Assembly: GCF_945859685.1 (NCBI RefSeq)
Contig: NC_079147.1
Location: 187,843,174-187,907,173 of the forward strand
Length of the DNA stretch: 64,000 nucleotides
Direction of reading: 5' to 3'
DNA from: Eupeodes corollae
Lineage: Eukaryota > Arthropoda > Insecta > Diptera > Syrphidae
The notes under the pieces: generated by a model
The model's database searches: none
What the model was told of the DNA's origin: nothing
The model's input: the letters and a program-made list of their open reading frames with translations, nothing else
Made by a program: the position numbers and the translations under genes
Shown: one piece after another, positions 50,966 to 60,486 of the stretch
Position numbering within the stretch: the stretch's first letter is position 1
Layout: each line of letters begins with the position of its first letter

Positions 50966-52500
50966 TAGGGTGGGCTGAAAAACACGTTTTTTTTTTTTTT
51001 TTATTCGCAATACGTCACAAAAGTTGTTAATTAGCTGTCTGAGTAAAATTCTGTAATAATAATGTTTTCCGTTCACGCATTGCATTCAAACTTAATAATT
51101 AAATTGTTTCCAAAATTCAGGTATAACGGATCGTGACAGGAGGGTGGTTCTTATCAAGCCATCTCTTGAGTCTACTCCACACATTTTTTTTGAAGCTTCA
51201 AAAACGAGCTTTACAGATCGTTCGTTCTGGTGCCAGAGGTGTGCCAGAGTGTATCCGTTGTTTAATTTCTCTATCCGTGGTCCTCCTTAAAAGGAGAAGA
51301 GGAGAAAGTTTATATGTGTCCCAACAAATCATGTCGGTGTAGTCTGTAGCAACGAAATTTATCCTCGGAGTGTTGAAATTTCAAATTGGCTTTACCTTCA
51401 TAAGCGATCATGCTTTCCAAATTTGGCGAAACCCTAGTTCTCTGATGTATCTACTTTCATCAACTAAGCAAATTTTCGGGATGAGCGAAAAATACATTCC
51501 GCTCAATCACAGGGTCAATGACTTGCTTCAAGTTTTGATATAGATAGATAGCGTGTCGTGATGTTCTGATGGTTTCAAAACCTATTTTCGGACCATCTGT
51601 AAACTTTTTGCTGGTTTTAATTTTGAACCACAGAGGCATATAGCATTTTAAAATAAAATGTATTAACTGCTTAACCTCTTCAGAGGGTATTTCGATGCTT
51701 ACATAAAGTCGGAGTACTCGATTAGCCGCAGTCAACCACCTTGAATGTGAAAGGAGGCCACGTTCACGGGCCGCTAAATCTTCTGAAATAGTACCTGCAT
51801 TGATGACAACAGAAATGTCAAGTAGGAACATTTGGTCCTTGCTCAGGACTTTCCTGTCTATAATAGGTATGGGGCAATCCACATACTCAAATTGAACCGG
51901 CCGGCGGCGGTAGTTTTTCACAGCCAACCAGTTTTTTCCCAATTGGTCCACTGAAAGATTTTGGCCCTGTGGTAACTCCATCCAAGTGGTGAAAAAGGTA
52001 GTGGAACGGTAGTTCATTGAATTGCATCATATGATCTAGAGTAATCAGCGTAAAGTAAATTTGCCAGGGCGGAAACCGATTTTTTACATTCGATGATTAC
52101 TTAGAATACGACGATATAAACTGTTCAAACCGCAGTCGGTGGGAGATTTAAATAAGCGGTACTTACCATTACTAGTTTTGTTCAAAATTAAGCAAAAAGT
52201 TGTAAAAATACCATGTTTTACACGATGTTGAAAAACTACTGATTTCAATTTTTTTAGGTTTCTCATACGCTAAATTCAACATTAGGACCTATTGCGTTTT
52301 GATAATAGTGCATTTAGTCATTAAAAAAAGTCAAAGCCGATCAAATTTTCGCAACTTTTGAAAAGTTTGAATGGAATGCGCGAACAGAAGATATTTTTTA
52401 TTTAGAGATCTTATTCAAACATTTACTCAGATAGGTAATTAACAACTTTTGTGAGGTATTGCGAATCAAATAAAAAAAATTGTTTTTTCAGCCCACCCTA
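50966..52500 (-). mobile_element. 1.5-kb DNA transposon of unrecognised class, ~85-bp TIRs and 8-bp target duplication
   Basis: Ends are TAGGGTGGGCTGAAAAA and its inverse TTTTTCAGCCCACCCTA. The inverted similarity extends about 85 bp inward (TTCGCAATAC, CTCACAAAAGTTGTTAATTA, CTGAGTAAA). Perfect ACGTACAT lies at 50,958-50,965 and 52,501-52,508. An 8-bp duplication is typical of hAT and P superfamilies, but the encoded protein shows neither a hAT dimerisation domain nor a THAP or P-element core that I can see. One long minus-strand protein relic fills the interior. Paralogous sequences at 43.8 and 45.9 kb supply an empty site. The clean duplication suggests a comparatively young insertion. Confidence 0.9.
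51092..52266 (-). pseudogene. Protein relic of the 1.5-kb transposon, unknown family
   Basis: Minus-strand blocks in order: LDHMMQFNELPFHYLFHHLDG and GPKSFSGPIGKKLAGCEKLP near 52,040-51,920; after a frameshift, RKVLSKDQMFLLDISVVI, ARERGLLSHSRWLTAANRVL, ILKCYMPLWFKIKTSKKF and DPVIERNVFFAHPENL (to 51,462). After a second frameshift come LVDESRYIRELGFRQIWKA, INFVATDYTDMICWDTYKLS and finally VFEASKKMCGVDSRDGLIRT ending in WKQFNY and a stop at 51,092-51,094, just inside the left inverted repeat. From memory these blocks resemble a multi-copy, unnamed protein family of insects and other animals; I cannot assign catalytic residues. The stretch 52,266-52,087 may be its N-terminal part. Roughly three frame breaks make this copy inactive. 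Confidence 0.7.
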
Positions 52501-53224
52501 ACGTACATAATGTGTACCTGGTTTCAAATTATGTTCGCCTGGTAAATCAAGACATTTTTTTTATGAAAATGTTGATGATACGACGAATCAAAAAAGTTTA
52601 TTTTTATAGGAAGTTATTGTACTTTTGTACGTTTTGTGGTGTTTATTCTCACTGTTACTGTTTTTATTTTTTGACGCCGACGATGTAACTAAAATTTTAA
52701 CATATAAGTTATTTGTGTCTCAAACTATTTTGGATAATGTGCTTCGTGCAAGAGCATTGTTACTCCCCGCCGCTCAAAGTTTTAATAGTTACAGCAAACC
52801 GCCTGGCAAATTTATTGTTTTCAAAGTTTTTCAAGGCCTCTTTTGAAAAATTTAGAACAAAACTGTGATTGTTTTAATTATCTTACGACAAGTGAGAAAG
52901 AAAAAACAAAAATGCTTGGATATAGACTGCAAGAGATAAAGGGTCTGATTTATCTCTTAATTATCTTTATAACCGCATTCTATTTTTTGTCTGAGTTTTC
53001 ATTTTCGCTTTGCAACAAAACTCAATTACGTCGAAACATTTTTATTTCAATTTGCTTAGTTAGTATTTGGAAATTAATGACAGACGATACCTAGTTAGCT
53101 ATCGTGCAAACGCTATCGTTTTGACTATATCACTTTGACCGATTATCGTCTTACGTGAAGTGAGACTATCGTTAAAACGTTTTACGGAATGATCCCCAGA
53201 TAATAATATCGAAAGACGCAAAAG

Positions 53225-53500
53225 GACTTTTAAAAATTAGAGTGGTGTTTTAACTTAGGAATTTTAAAAAATTAGTTATCATTGTTATGTAGCGCTCGCT
53301 GTTGACGGTAACTGCCTCACTAACATCGTTTTCAAAAAAGTACGGACCAATTACGCCGCCGTAAGTTGGTGACGTCCCATATATTTCAATTGTTCTTGTT
53401 AACACAGCCATTTATCCAAAAATGCGCCTCGTCACTAAAGATGATTTTTCGGACAAATTCGGGTCCTCTTCCCAACGATTCGAGTCGAGTCCGCAAACAA
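53225..53500 (-). pseudogene. Mariner/IS630-type transposase fragment, catalytic core
   Basis: On the minus strand the sequence reads EDPNFVRKIIFSDEAHFWINGCVNKNN, then after frameshifts a segment like NWSVLFENDVSEAVTVNSERYITMITNFLKF. SDEAHFW..G.VNKQN is the hallmark around the first catalytic Asp of a widespread arthropod mariner-like group, the same broad group as the relic at 21,374-21,830, which lacks this part. Truncated at both ends and dead. Confidence 0.8.
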
Positions 53501-54170
53501 AACTATAGTTACCATATACCATAATTTTCAAATTATTTTAGCGTCATCTAGCGGTTTCTCTAAAAAACAGATTTAGTTATGACATACTTCAACCTTTTTG
53601 CTTAGCTTCTCAAACTTCATCCCATTGAAATGTCATTTTTATTAAACAATCTATTACAATTCTACTTAGAATTGCGCCGGTCAATTAATTCAGCAACAGA
53701 GCAAGAAAAGAAAACAACAAATAATTTCAGTCAGCTGTCAAAAATCTTCCTAAAATCCTCGAAAGGAGATGCAAAAAAGTTATTGAAAGAAAATTCAAAA
53801 ATTAAAGTAGAAACTAATTAAAATATAATAAAATAAACAACAATTAAGTTTTTGTATTTTTAATAAAGTGTTGTGTTGGTTAAAGTTGAATTTTCAATCC
53901 CAAAGAGACGGAGAACTTTTCATTTAGTTATTCGTCGTTGTAGTCGTTTCTCGCTTAGAGGATTCTCTTGTGATTTTATTTTGTTGAAAGGTTTTTTCTC
54001 CCCAAAGAGGAGACATCAATTATAAAATTTTCAAGGTTGCACAAAAATAATAGCAGCCACTTGCACTTTTCACCCTTACCTCTTGCCCAGCACCTCTCAC
54101 ACCCACATCCTTTGTAATAAAAAAAGAAAACTTAAGAGAAGGAGGAAGAAGAAAAAATCAAGAAAAAGAA
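53501..54170. other. Upstream region of LCMT1
   Basis: AT-rich non-coding sequence between the mariner fragment and the LCMT1 start codon; it must include the promoter and 5' UTR. A purine-rich GAGGAAGAAGAAAAAA stretch lies just before the ATG. No clear TATA box or initiator can be fixed. A 63-residue frame at 53,630 has no recognised homologue. Confidence 0.5.
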
Positions 54171-54389
54171 ATGGAACCGCCAAGCACATTCCATCCCTGC
54201 GATGAAGCTGTTATTGCAACAAACGACGATGCCAGTGATTGCAAGAGAAGCGCTGTCCGACTGGGCTACTGGAAGGACGATTACATTGGGTTTTTCGTTC
54301 GCAATCAGGAACGCAAAGCCCCGGAAATCAATCGGGGCTACTTTGCGCGGGTCAAGGGCGTTGAAATGTGTGTAGAGAAGTTCCTCAAG
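54171..54389 (+). CDS. LCMT1: Leucine carboxyl methyltransferase 1, exon 1
   Basis: 73 codons from ATG at 54,171. The protein starts MEPPSTFHPCDEAVIATNDD and contains CKRSAVRLGYWKDDYIGFFV and RKAPEINRGYFARVKGVE, the N-terminal signature of LCMT1-type methyltransferases (human LCMT1 has the same CKRFAVSIGYW and RKAPEINRGYFARV blocks). The enzyme transfers methyl from S-adenosylmethionine to the C-terminal leucine carboxylate of the PP2A catalytic subunit, favouring holoenzyme assembly in the cytosol. The arginine-rich N-terminal block contributes to cofactor and peptide binding in the family. The exon ends in phase 0 at AAG before an atypical donor, GTCTGT, at 54,390. The first ATG of the conserved frame is chosen as start. 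Confidence 0.93.
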
Positions 54390-54553
54390 GTCTGTAGATA
54401 TTTTCTATTTTGTGTTTGTAGTTTGTCTTTTTTTAGTAACGTCTGTTGCGTGTTTGTTGAATTGCAACAACAGCCACAGTCAGAAGTCCTTGAACTTTTG
54501 CCTATTTCATTACCCCTCTTTTACTTTTATTTTTGCTTTGATTCTATTTCTAG
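54390..54553 (+). other. LCMT1: LCMT1 intron 1 (164 bp)
   Basis: Donor GTCTGT (C at +3 instead of the usual purine), acceptor TTTCTAG ending at 54,553. Skipping it joins VEKFLK to KTNGNCQIINLGCG, as expected for the family. A reading frame stays open into the intron but loses homology at once. Confidence 0.85.
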
Positions 54554-54979
54554 AAAACAAACGGTAATTGCCAGATAATCAATCTTGGTTGTGGCTTCGA
54601 CACAATGTACTGGCGTCTGCGGGACACAGCGCATCAGGTGAAGAATTTCATTGAACTGGACTTTCCCACTGTCACTGCCAAGAAATGCTATACCATCAAG
54701 CGCAATAAGGTGCTTCTCTCCAAGATTCACGACGAAGATGGCGAAGTCAAATTGAGTCCGACAGATTTGCATGGACCAAGCTATCATCTAATGGGTGTCG
54801 ATCTGAGAAATGTTGACGAAGTCGATCATAAATTGCAACAAGCCGAAATTGATTACACATTGCCAACGATTTTCCTTGCCGAATGCGTTCTTGTGTACAT
54901 CGAAGCACAAAATTGCAGAAATTTGTTAAAATGGATTGCTAGTAAATTTCAAACTGCTGTTCTCGTCAACTATGAGCAG
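54554..54979 (+). CDS. LCMT1: Leucine carboxyl methyltransferase 1, exon 2 (SAM-binding core)
   Basis: 142 codons, phase 0 at both ends, running from KTNGNCQIINLGCGFDTMYW to TAVLVNYEQ, with a GTATGT donor at 54,980. INLGCGFDT is motif I of the class I SAM-dependent methyltransferase fold (GxGxD-type glycine loop). ELDFPTVTAKKCYTIK follows with the acidic residue that usually contacts the cofactor ribose. GVDLRNVDEVDHKL and TIFLAECVLVYIEAQNCRNLLKW are the later core strands and helices; the AECVLVY block is strongly conserved. The final ~100 residues, which in relatives begin NMGDRF after NYEQ and complete the PP2A-binding lid, are not found downstream here. The gene is therefore incomplete in the window, not shown to be broken. 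Confidence 0.93.
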
Positions 54980-55859
54980 GTATGTTCCAAGTTATATTAT
55001 AAGAATGGTTAAAGCAGCTTATTATAATTTATGTTTTGTGTTGTGTTGATACTTAAAATATTTTGAATAACGATACAAAATGATGAGCAATTCTTGTTGT
55101 TGTCCTAATCCCACTTGTGTCAACATTATTGAAAAACGCTTGTGCAAATACCGATTTTGGTATTGCTTTGGGTTCTGTTGAAATCGAGACTCTTATGTAG
55201 TGTTGTATACTTGTGTTTTTATATTAACTGTTCTCCTAAACAATTTTTGTCTAGAAATGGTATGTTAGATTGAAAACTGAATAGGTTCTATGTTAAGCTA
55301 AGGCTACATTCCAATGTTGCCCGAACTATCAAAAGTCTTCCAATAGCATCCAATTAGTTTCCAATTTTGAATCAAGTAAAAACTATCCGTTTATAAGGTT
55401 GGTTAATATTGTCCAAATATAAGACATGTTTTTGGAAGCAAAACCAGGTGACAATTGCCAAAAATTTTGTACCTTCCAATTAATAATTGTCTGTCATGTG
55501 GATTGGGTTGAAAAACTTCATTGTTTCTAAAACAGCAACGGTCCAAAGAGTCCACTGGCCAGTATTTTTGTTGACATTTTGTGAATGTTAAAATTAAAGG
55601 TTGTGGGAACGTTTGTCCATTTAGCTTTAAGTACACTTCGTGTCACATGAATAGGGACAAGCTTTTTCGTTTTTTATTTGACAATATTTTTTAAAATCTT
55701 GTTTTTTTTTTGGAAAAATCCAAATGTGGAATGCACCCATGTATTTAGTTTATATTGCATACAAAAATGCTTGGATTAAGTTGATAAATAAAAGTTTTAC
55801 GTCGGCTTTTCCGAAGAAAGTCATCAAAACTACCTTTTTTTTGTGTCGATTTGTACCTT

Positions 55860-56400
55860 AACCTTCTCGAAGATGAAAGTTTTTTTTTTCATATCTAGCG
55901 CATTCATTGAGATGCTTTTCGATGCTAGAAATCGATTTCACATTTTCTCCCAGATTTTTATTTATGTCTCTCAAGGTTTCTTTCATCTTAAAAAATCATT
56001 TTTCCTGAACCTCAGTTTGTTTTTTCAGTATAGTTTCAAAAATATTGTCCTTTTGCTTTTTTGTTGGTCTGGGCCTCGGAGCTTCATCACACAGTAACTC
56101 TTCATCATTTTCCTGCTCCTCAAATTCGCCCAAAATGTGTGTCAAGTCATCATATCCCCCGCTAATTATTTCAATAGGCATATCATTTACTGGGCACGAT
56201 GATGCATTTGTGGTTACTGTAATATATGCCGTTGAAACATTTGCAGATCTCAGCGGGGTCGATTGGTCGATTAGAGATCGGGACGCAAAATTTAATGAAC
56301 CACCTGCGGCGTATCCTGTTCGATTCACTACCAAGTCCAACGACAATATCCTGATTATGGCTTCTTCGAAGTTATTAATTTTTTTTTTTTCCAACGACAA
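55860..56400 (-). pseudogene. Unrecognised protein relic, possibly transposon accessory or DNA-binding protein
   Basis: A 120-codon open stretch begins after a poly-A tract near 56,395 and reads NNFEEAIIRILSLDLVVNRT, then GGYDDLTHILGEFEEQ, RPRPTKKQKDNIFETILKK and QTEVQ. After a stop, another frame continues KMKETLRDINKNLGENVKSI and IEKHLNECARYEKK. The acidic linker, basic PTKKQK patch and charged helical tail look like the C-terminal half of a small nuclear protein, as in Myb/SANT or MADF-BESS proteins, but no domain is identified. No ATG begins it, so it is a fragment. It could belong to the neighbouring piggyBac or to a different element. Confidence 0.45.
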
Positions 56401-56886
56401 CTTTTGGCGTTTTTTAGTGTTTTTTTTTTAATAAACCAAAAACGAAATGTGAACTCGTTCCACAAGAACGAACGTTTATCTCTTTGAGTCACGGATTTAC
56501 AAAAACTACTATATTGAAGCAATACACTTGTTTTCTACTTAATAATAGTTTTATTATTTGAAAAAAATAAAAATTTTAAAATTCAACAAACTATTTATGT
56601 GAAATAATGTGGTTATTTTACTAACCACCGTGGCTCAACCTTGTACATAAATAAGGATAAAAAAGATAATTATATTACATGAAAAATAAAAGGACTACTA
56701 ATTTTGTATGAAAATCCGGGAAATATTTTTTTGTCTTTGCAGATACAAAGCGGGACTTTACAAGTGTTGCAATGCCATACGGTACGTGAAGGATTTGTTT
56801 TTGTGTTACATTTTGCACATCTTCGTGAAGTAGACTCTTGTATGGTGTTAATTTCTTTCCGTCCGTAATTATATCGGAACTGATGG

Positions 56887-58165
56887 CTAGTGGCGTTTTA
56901 TGGAGACAGGCACTGTGCAGGAAGACCCATTACTATTGAGGGAACGTCTGGAATTTGAATTTCTTTTCGCCTTTGCTGTTAATAGGATCCCTTCGTACAC
57001 AGTTCTGCGGTAGTCTTTTGTATTTAGTAAATCTATTTCTGGGTGATGTCCCAGAGCGCAGTTCAAAAAGTGGAAAATATTCGTTGCCACCATTTGTAGG
57101 ATTTCCTGTTGATGGCATATGTGCTTTTTAGTTGGTTAAATTTATCCACATAGTTGATACAATCATTATATTGCGTCACGGTGTCTGGACAAGTCACTTC
57201 AGTCATGTCCCCATTGTGTTCTCTATGACATACAACACCTGTTTCTGTCGGGTCTAAAGTTGGTTAGAATTAAAACAAATCTTTTATCTCTCCATTTTAT
57301 AGCTGCGACATAAAATCATCAAACTGGCGTTGTCTCAAATTTTTGTCTTCTTTCAGTTTCGGCAGATATTTACGATTTGAATTCATAGTTCAACACGCTT
57401 ATATATTGTCTTTCAGTAAGTCTACCAGTAGGGCGTAGCTATTAAAATAATTATCAAAGAATACTCTATGGTTCTTCGACTTAAAATTTTTCCGCAATTT
57501 TTCGAACCATTATGCCGCCGAGATCAGTCTGAACTATGTTTTCTATTTTTCCAGTGTATATTTCAAAATCTAAACAATATCAAGACTTCGCACACTTGAT
57601 CCAAACCTTATATCCTCGCTTGATTGGCTTTTTTGGCAAATACTGCTTTAGAACGTTGCGCCCTTTGCATTTAATAATACTTTCATCAATAGCAATGTTT
57701 TTTGAAGAGTAAAATTTTTGATCAAAATTTCGTTTTAGATTGTCTAACATTGGCCTTACTTTATAGAGTTTTTTAAAACTAGGGTTACTTCTATTAGGCG
57801 TTATGATATTGTCATACAAATGCAAGGTCTTATCTGGTATACCTCCACGTCCAGAAAATTCACTCGGTTCCACCATTTTGAACTTTTGATCCACTATAAT
57901 ATTTTTTGAGTCTAAAAAACTTGAAGTAAAGTGCTAACTAAATTAGACGAGGAAAAATTATCAACAAACTCTCGTTGAAGCTTGATAGGTGTGTAACCAA
58001 GTTCCGTCATAGCTGGACGCCTATCATTGTAATCGCCGTCTAGGTCTAAACTGCAATTACTTTCATCATCTTATGGAATGTCTTCTAGAACAAAGTCAGC
58101 CATAACACCTTCATTCAGAACACGTGGCATTCTGCAAATGTATCATTTAATTCCGTCGAAGACAT
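56887..58165 (-). pseudogene. Decayed piggyBac-family transposase
   Basis: The minus-strand frame starts at ATG 58,165 (MSSTELNDTFAE), frameshifts to VLNEGVMADFVLEDIP, and lacks part of the N-terminal domain. From 57,894 it is well preserved: LYKVRPMLDNLKRNFDQKF, IAIDESIIKCKGR (first catalytic Asp), KQYLPKKPIKRGYKVWIKC, YTGKIENIVQTDLGG. After frame breaks it continues HRVFFDNYFNSYALLVDLLK (second Asp), VTCPDTVTQYNDCINYVDKF (third Asp region) and RKSYKWWQRIFSTFE. All three catalytic aspartate blocks are visible. CTAACCAC motifs occur outside the frame near 56,621, 58,206 and 58,551, but TTAA-bounded termini are not established. Frameshifts and stops make it inactive. Confidence 0.88.
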
Positions 58166-58580
58166 TATTGAATTAAAACCTACTAGAGTCACAGTGGTCA
58201 GTTAACTAACCACCTTATTAATCTTTGTTTTTTTTTTTTATAAAAACGAATAATTTCAAATTTAGTTTTATTATTAATCACCCAAATAATCATTAAATTA
58301 CAAAAAACCACTAAAATCATAACACTAGAAGCACTCTTACCTTTTTGACAGATTTTTTAAACTTAACATTGGCAAAAATGACACTGAACGTGTTCTGTTA
58401 AAAATCATATAACTCATCTGCCGCGTTTCACTAGCAGATATTCCGCAACGTACAACGAAAACATACCAAAGTACACATATGAATTAGAATTTTACCATTA
58501 GGTGAGGTGGAAATATATTTTAAACACCGGCGAATATTTGGTTAGCAAACTAACCACAAGACCTGAAAGAGTTGGCGTTA

Positions 58581-59023
58581 AGTAGTATTCACATGAGCGC
58601 GACCAACGAACGACGAATGAATTACAAAATGTGAGTTTATATACTTTTGAAGACATATTTCTAACAAATTCTTAACAAAACGATAGCAATATAGTTTGTA
58701 TTTGATTAATGATACATACTTTTACTTTACATTATAATGTATTTATAAATTTAAGAAAACAAATTTATTCGTCGCGAAAAAAATTATAGTTGATACGAAC
58801 TGTCAAACTTTATTCGCGTTCCACATTATCCACACTCGCAACGAATAAAATAATCGCGCGTACTTAACCTAAAAAATCATTCTTGTTTTGGTTTCGGTGG
58901 TGTATGGTGTTCGGCTGTGGCTTCATTCGCGACGAATTAAAAACTCTCATGTGAAAGAAACGTCAAAATCGACGAATATTCGTTCATTCGTTGGTCGTTG
59001 GTCGTACTCATGTGAATAGCACT
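58581..59023. mobile_element. Complete MITE, CACATGAG-type, with TTA target duplication
   Basis: A 443-bp element. Left end AGTAGTATTCACATGAGCGC, right end reverse complement AGTGCTATTCACATGAGTAC; both continue CGACCAACGAACGAC/CGACCAACGACCAACG. TTA flanks at 58,578-58,580 and 59,024-59,026. The interior includes ACGAACTGTCAAACTTTATT, CACACTCGCAACGAATAAAA and ATCGCGCGTACTTAACC. Related copies lie at 20,640-21,015, 29,970-30,190 and 35,197-35,447. No coding capacity. Confidence 0.85.
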
Positions 59024-59239
59024 TTATACGCTTTGCGTAATACCAAGTTCACACTGTCGTTTTTTTTTTTGGCGTTCAACGCCTTACGGAATTAGCCTGA
59101 ATGTAAACTTAAAAATATTATGGCTATGCCGTTCTAAGGACTTCCATTTAAGTTGAGAACTTCATCTTGCTTTTAAGATTAGGGATATCTCTTCATAGCT
59201 CAGGTAATCCTTGAAATAGTTTCTGCAACCAAGATTATA

Positions 59240-59900
59240 GTTGAGCTGACTGTAAAATATTCTACTGAATGGATCTTAAGCTTCTTCTATCATTATGTCG
59301 TCATTTTTCTTACAGAATTAAATATTTTCTATTTCGTAGATAAATTAATTTGTTTGTTGGAGAAAATATTTTCCCAGGTTAAATTTATCAAGATTTGCGT
59401 GCGTTGGGCTTTCTCTGATAAATGAATTTTGAAATTTAATGTTGGATTCAGTTTCAAACCTTGATATTGTATCTCTTTTGTTAGCTCAAGTTGCGTATCA
59501 TGTTATTTCCATCTTATTCCATGGTAAACATCATTATTTTGGATTTTGTTGTGTTGATAAATAATCTGTTACAATGTGTAGATAACCGACTGATCACCAA
59601 TTTTTAACCTTCGGGTGATTCTAAAAATATGATTAGATCATCATAATACATGCACAGTGCAGCTAGCTATTCTTAATCCCCCATTAAGTTCATCAGCAAC
59701 ATAGTTTATAAATAACGAGAACAAAATGCCGCTTAGTGGGCACCCTTGTTTGACTCATGTGCTGGTGTTAAACCATTCGAAAAATCTGACCGCTTGCTAA
59801 GTTGTGTTCTAACATAGTTTATACTTTGCACAACCTGCATCCCACAAACTTCACCTGGTCTCTATCTCTTGGTTAAATTATAAAGTTACTTTATGGTTCA
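59240..59900 (-). pseudogene. LINE reverse-transcriptase relic
   Basis: Minus-strand blocks: VKQGCPLSGILFSLFINYVA and DELNGGLRIASCTVHV, then in a shifted frame YYDDLIIFLESPEG (YADD-type box with Tyr for Ala, near 59,640), then FINTTKSKIMMFT, ELTKEIQYQGLKLNP and NFKIHLSEKAQRTQILI. Order and spacing match the palm and thumb of a LINE reverse transcriptase. Frameshifts and stops throughout; clade undetermined. Confidence 0.7.
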
Positions 59901-60199
59901 AATATTCTCAAGTTTTTTTTTTATATGACATCTTTTTCGTTGACTTGTACTTACTTTCCGTTTTCGTAATTTTTAAATGCTTTCAAAATCCTGCTCAAAA
60001 ACTTTCTGCCAATTAAAAATTAGAAGTCGTTGTTGGCAAGAACATCATCCAATACCTTATTAGTGAACAATTGATCCATTATTTGAAAATACAAAAATTG
60101 AGTTTTTAAGACGAGTTGTCTGTCACTTTCGGGCAGACATAAAAATAATAATAATTATTACTATAAGTACCCAATAATATTGAAAATTAAAAATATTAA

Positions 60200-60440
60200 A
60201 ATTGCCTGTGCCACCTAAAGTTTTATTCAGTGGTACTGCCTCTTGCGAGGAATTGACAAATTCTTCAAGAGTAATTCTTGTCATGAAAAAGTGCTTTCTC
60301 AAATTAGCCGTTCGGATTTGGCATATAAACTGTATGTCCACTCCATTCCTGCAATCACTCGCACACAGGAATGGTTGAGAGTTGTAAGTCACTAGGTCCT
60401 CCACGGACTGTTGCGCCACCTAATTTATTGTGTTAACGGT
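60200..60440 (+). mobile_element. 5'-truncated SINE copy
   Basis: Starts GCCTGTGCCACCTAAAG, matching the SINE just after its tRNA-like head, then ATGAAAAAGTGCTTTCTCAA, CGTTCGGATTTGGCATATAA, CACAGGAATGGTTGAGAGTT, AAGTCACTAGGTCCT and GGACTGTTGCGCCACCTAAT. It lacks the A and B boxes. The antisense 98-residue frame across it is not a gene. Confidence 0.7.
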
Positions 60441-60486
60441 ACGTCCAAAATGACCTCAAGGGTAAAATGGTATTATTACGGTTTAA

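Larger units (their letters stand above)
50440..52600. repeat. Low-copy repeat unit, copy 3 (split by a DNA transposon)
   Basis: Left part 50,440-50,965 carries GACTCTACAGAAACTATATT, ACGTACCAGGCGATCATGC, GTGGTGAAGTGGAGATCA and GAAGAATGAAGAAAATGGG. The right part resumes at 52,501 with ACCTGGTTTCAAATTATGTTCGCCTGGTAAATC. The intervening 1,535 bp is the transposon described separately, absent from copies 1 and 2. Confidence 0.7.

Noticed and set aside
56620..58560. CTAACCAC motifs as piggyBac termini
   Set aside because: They occur in mixed orientation and are not paired with TTAA on both sides, so element boundaries could not be supported.
60123..60419. 98-residue minus-strand frame
   Set aside because: It lies across the SINE copy; the similarity to other loci is at DNA level, not a conserved protein.
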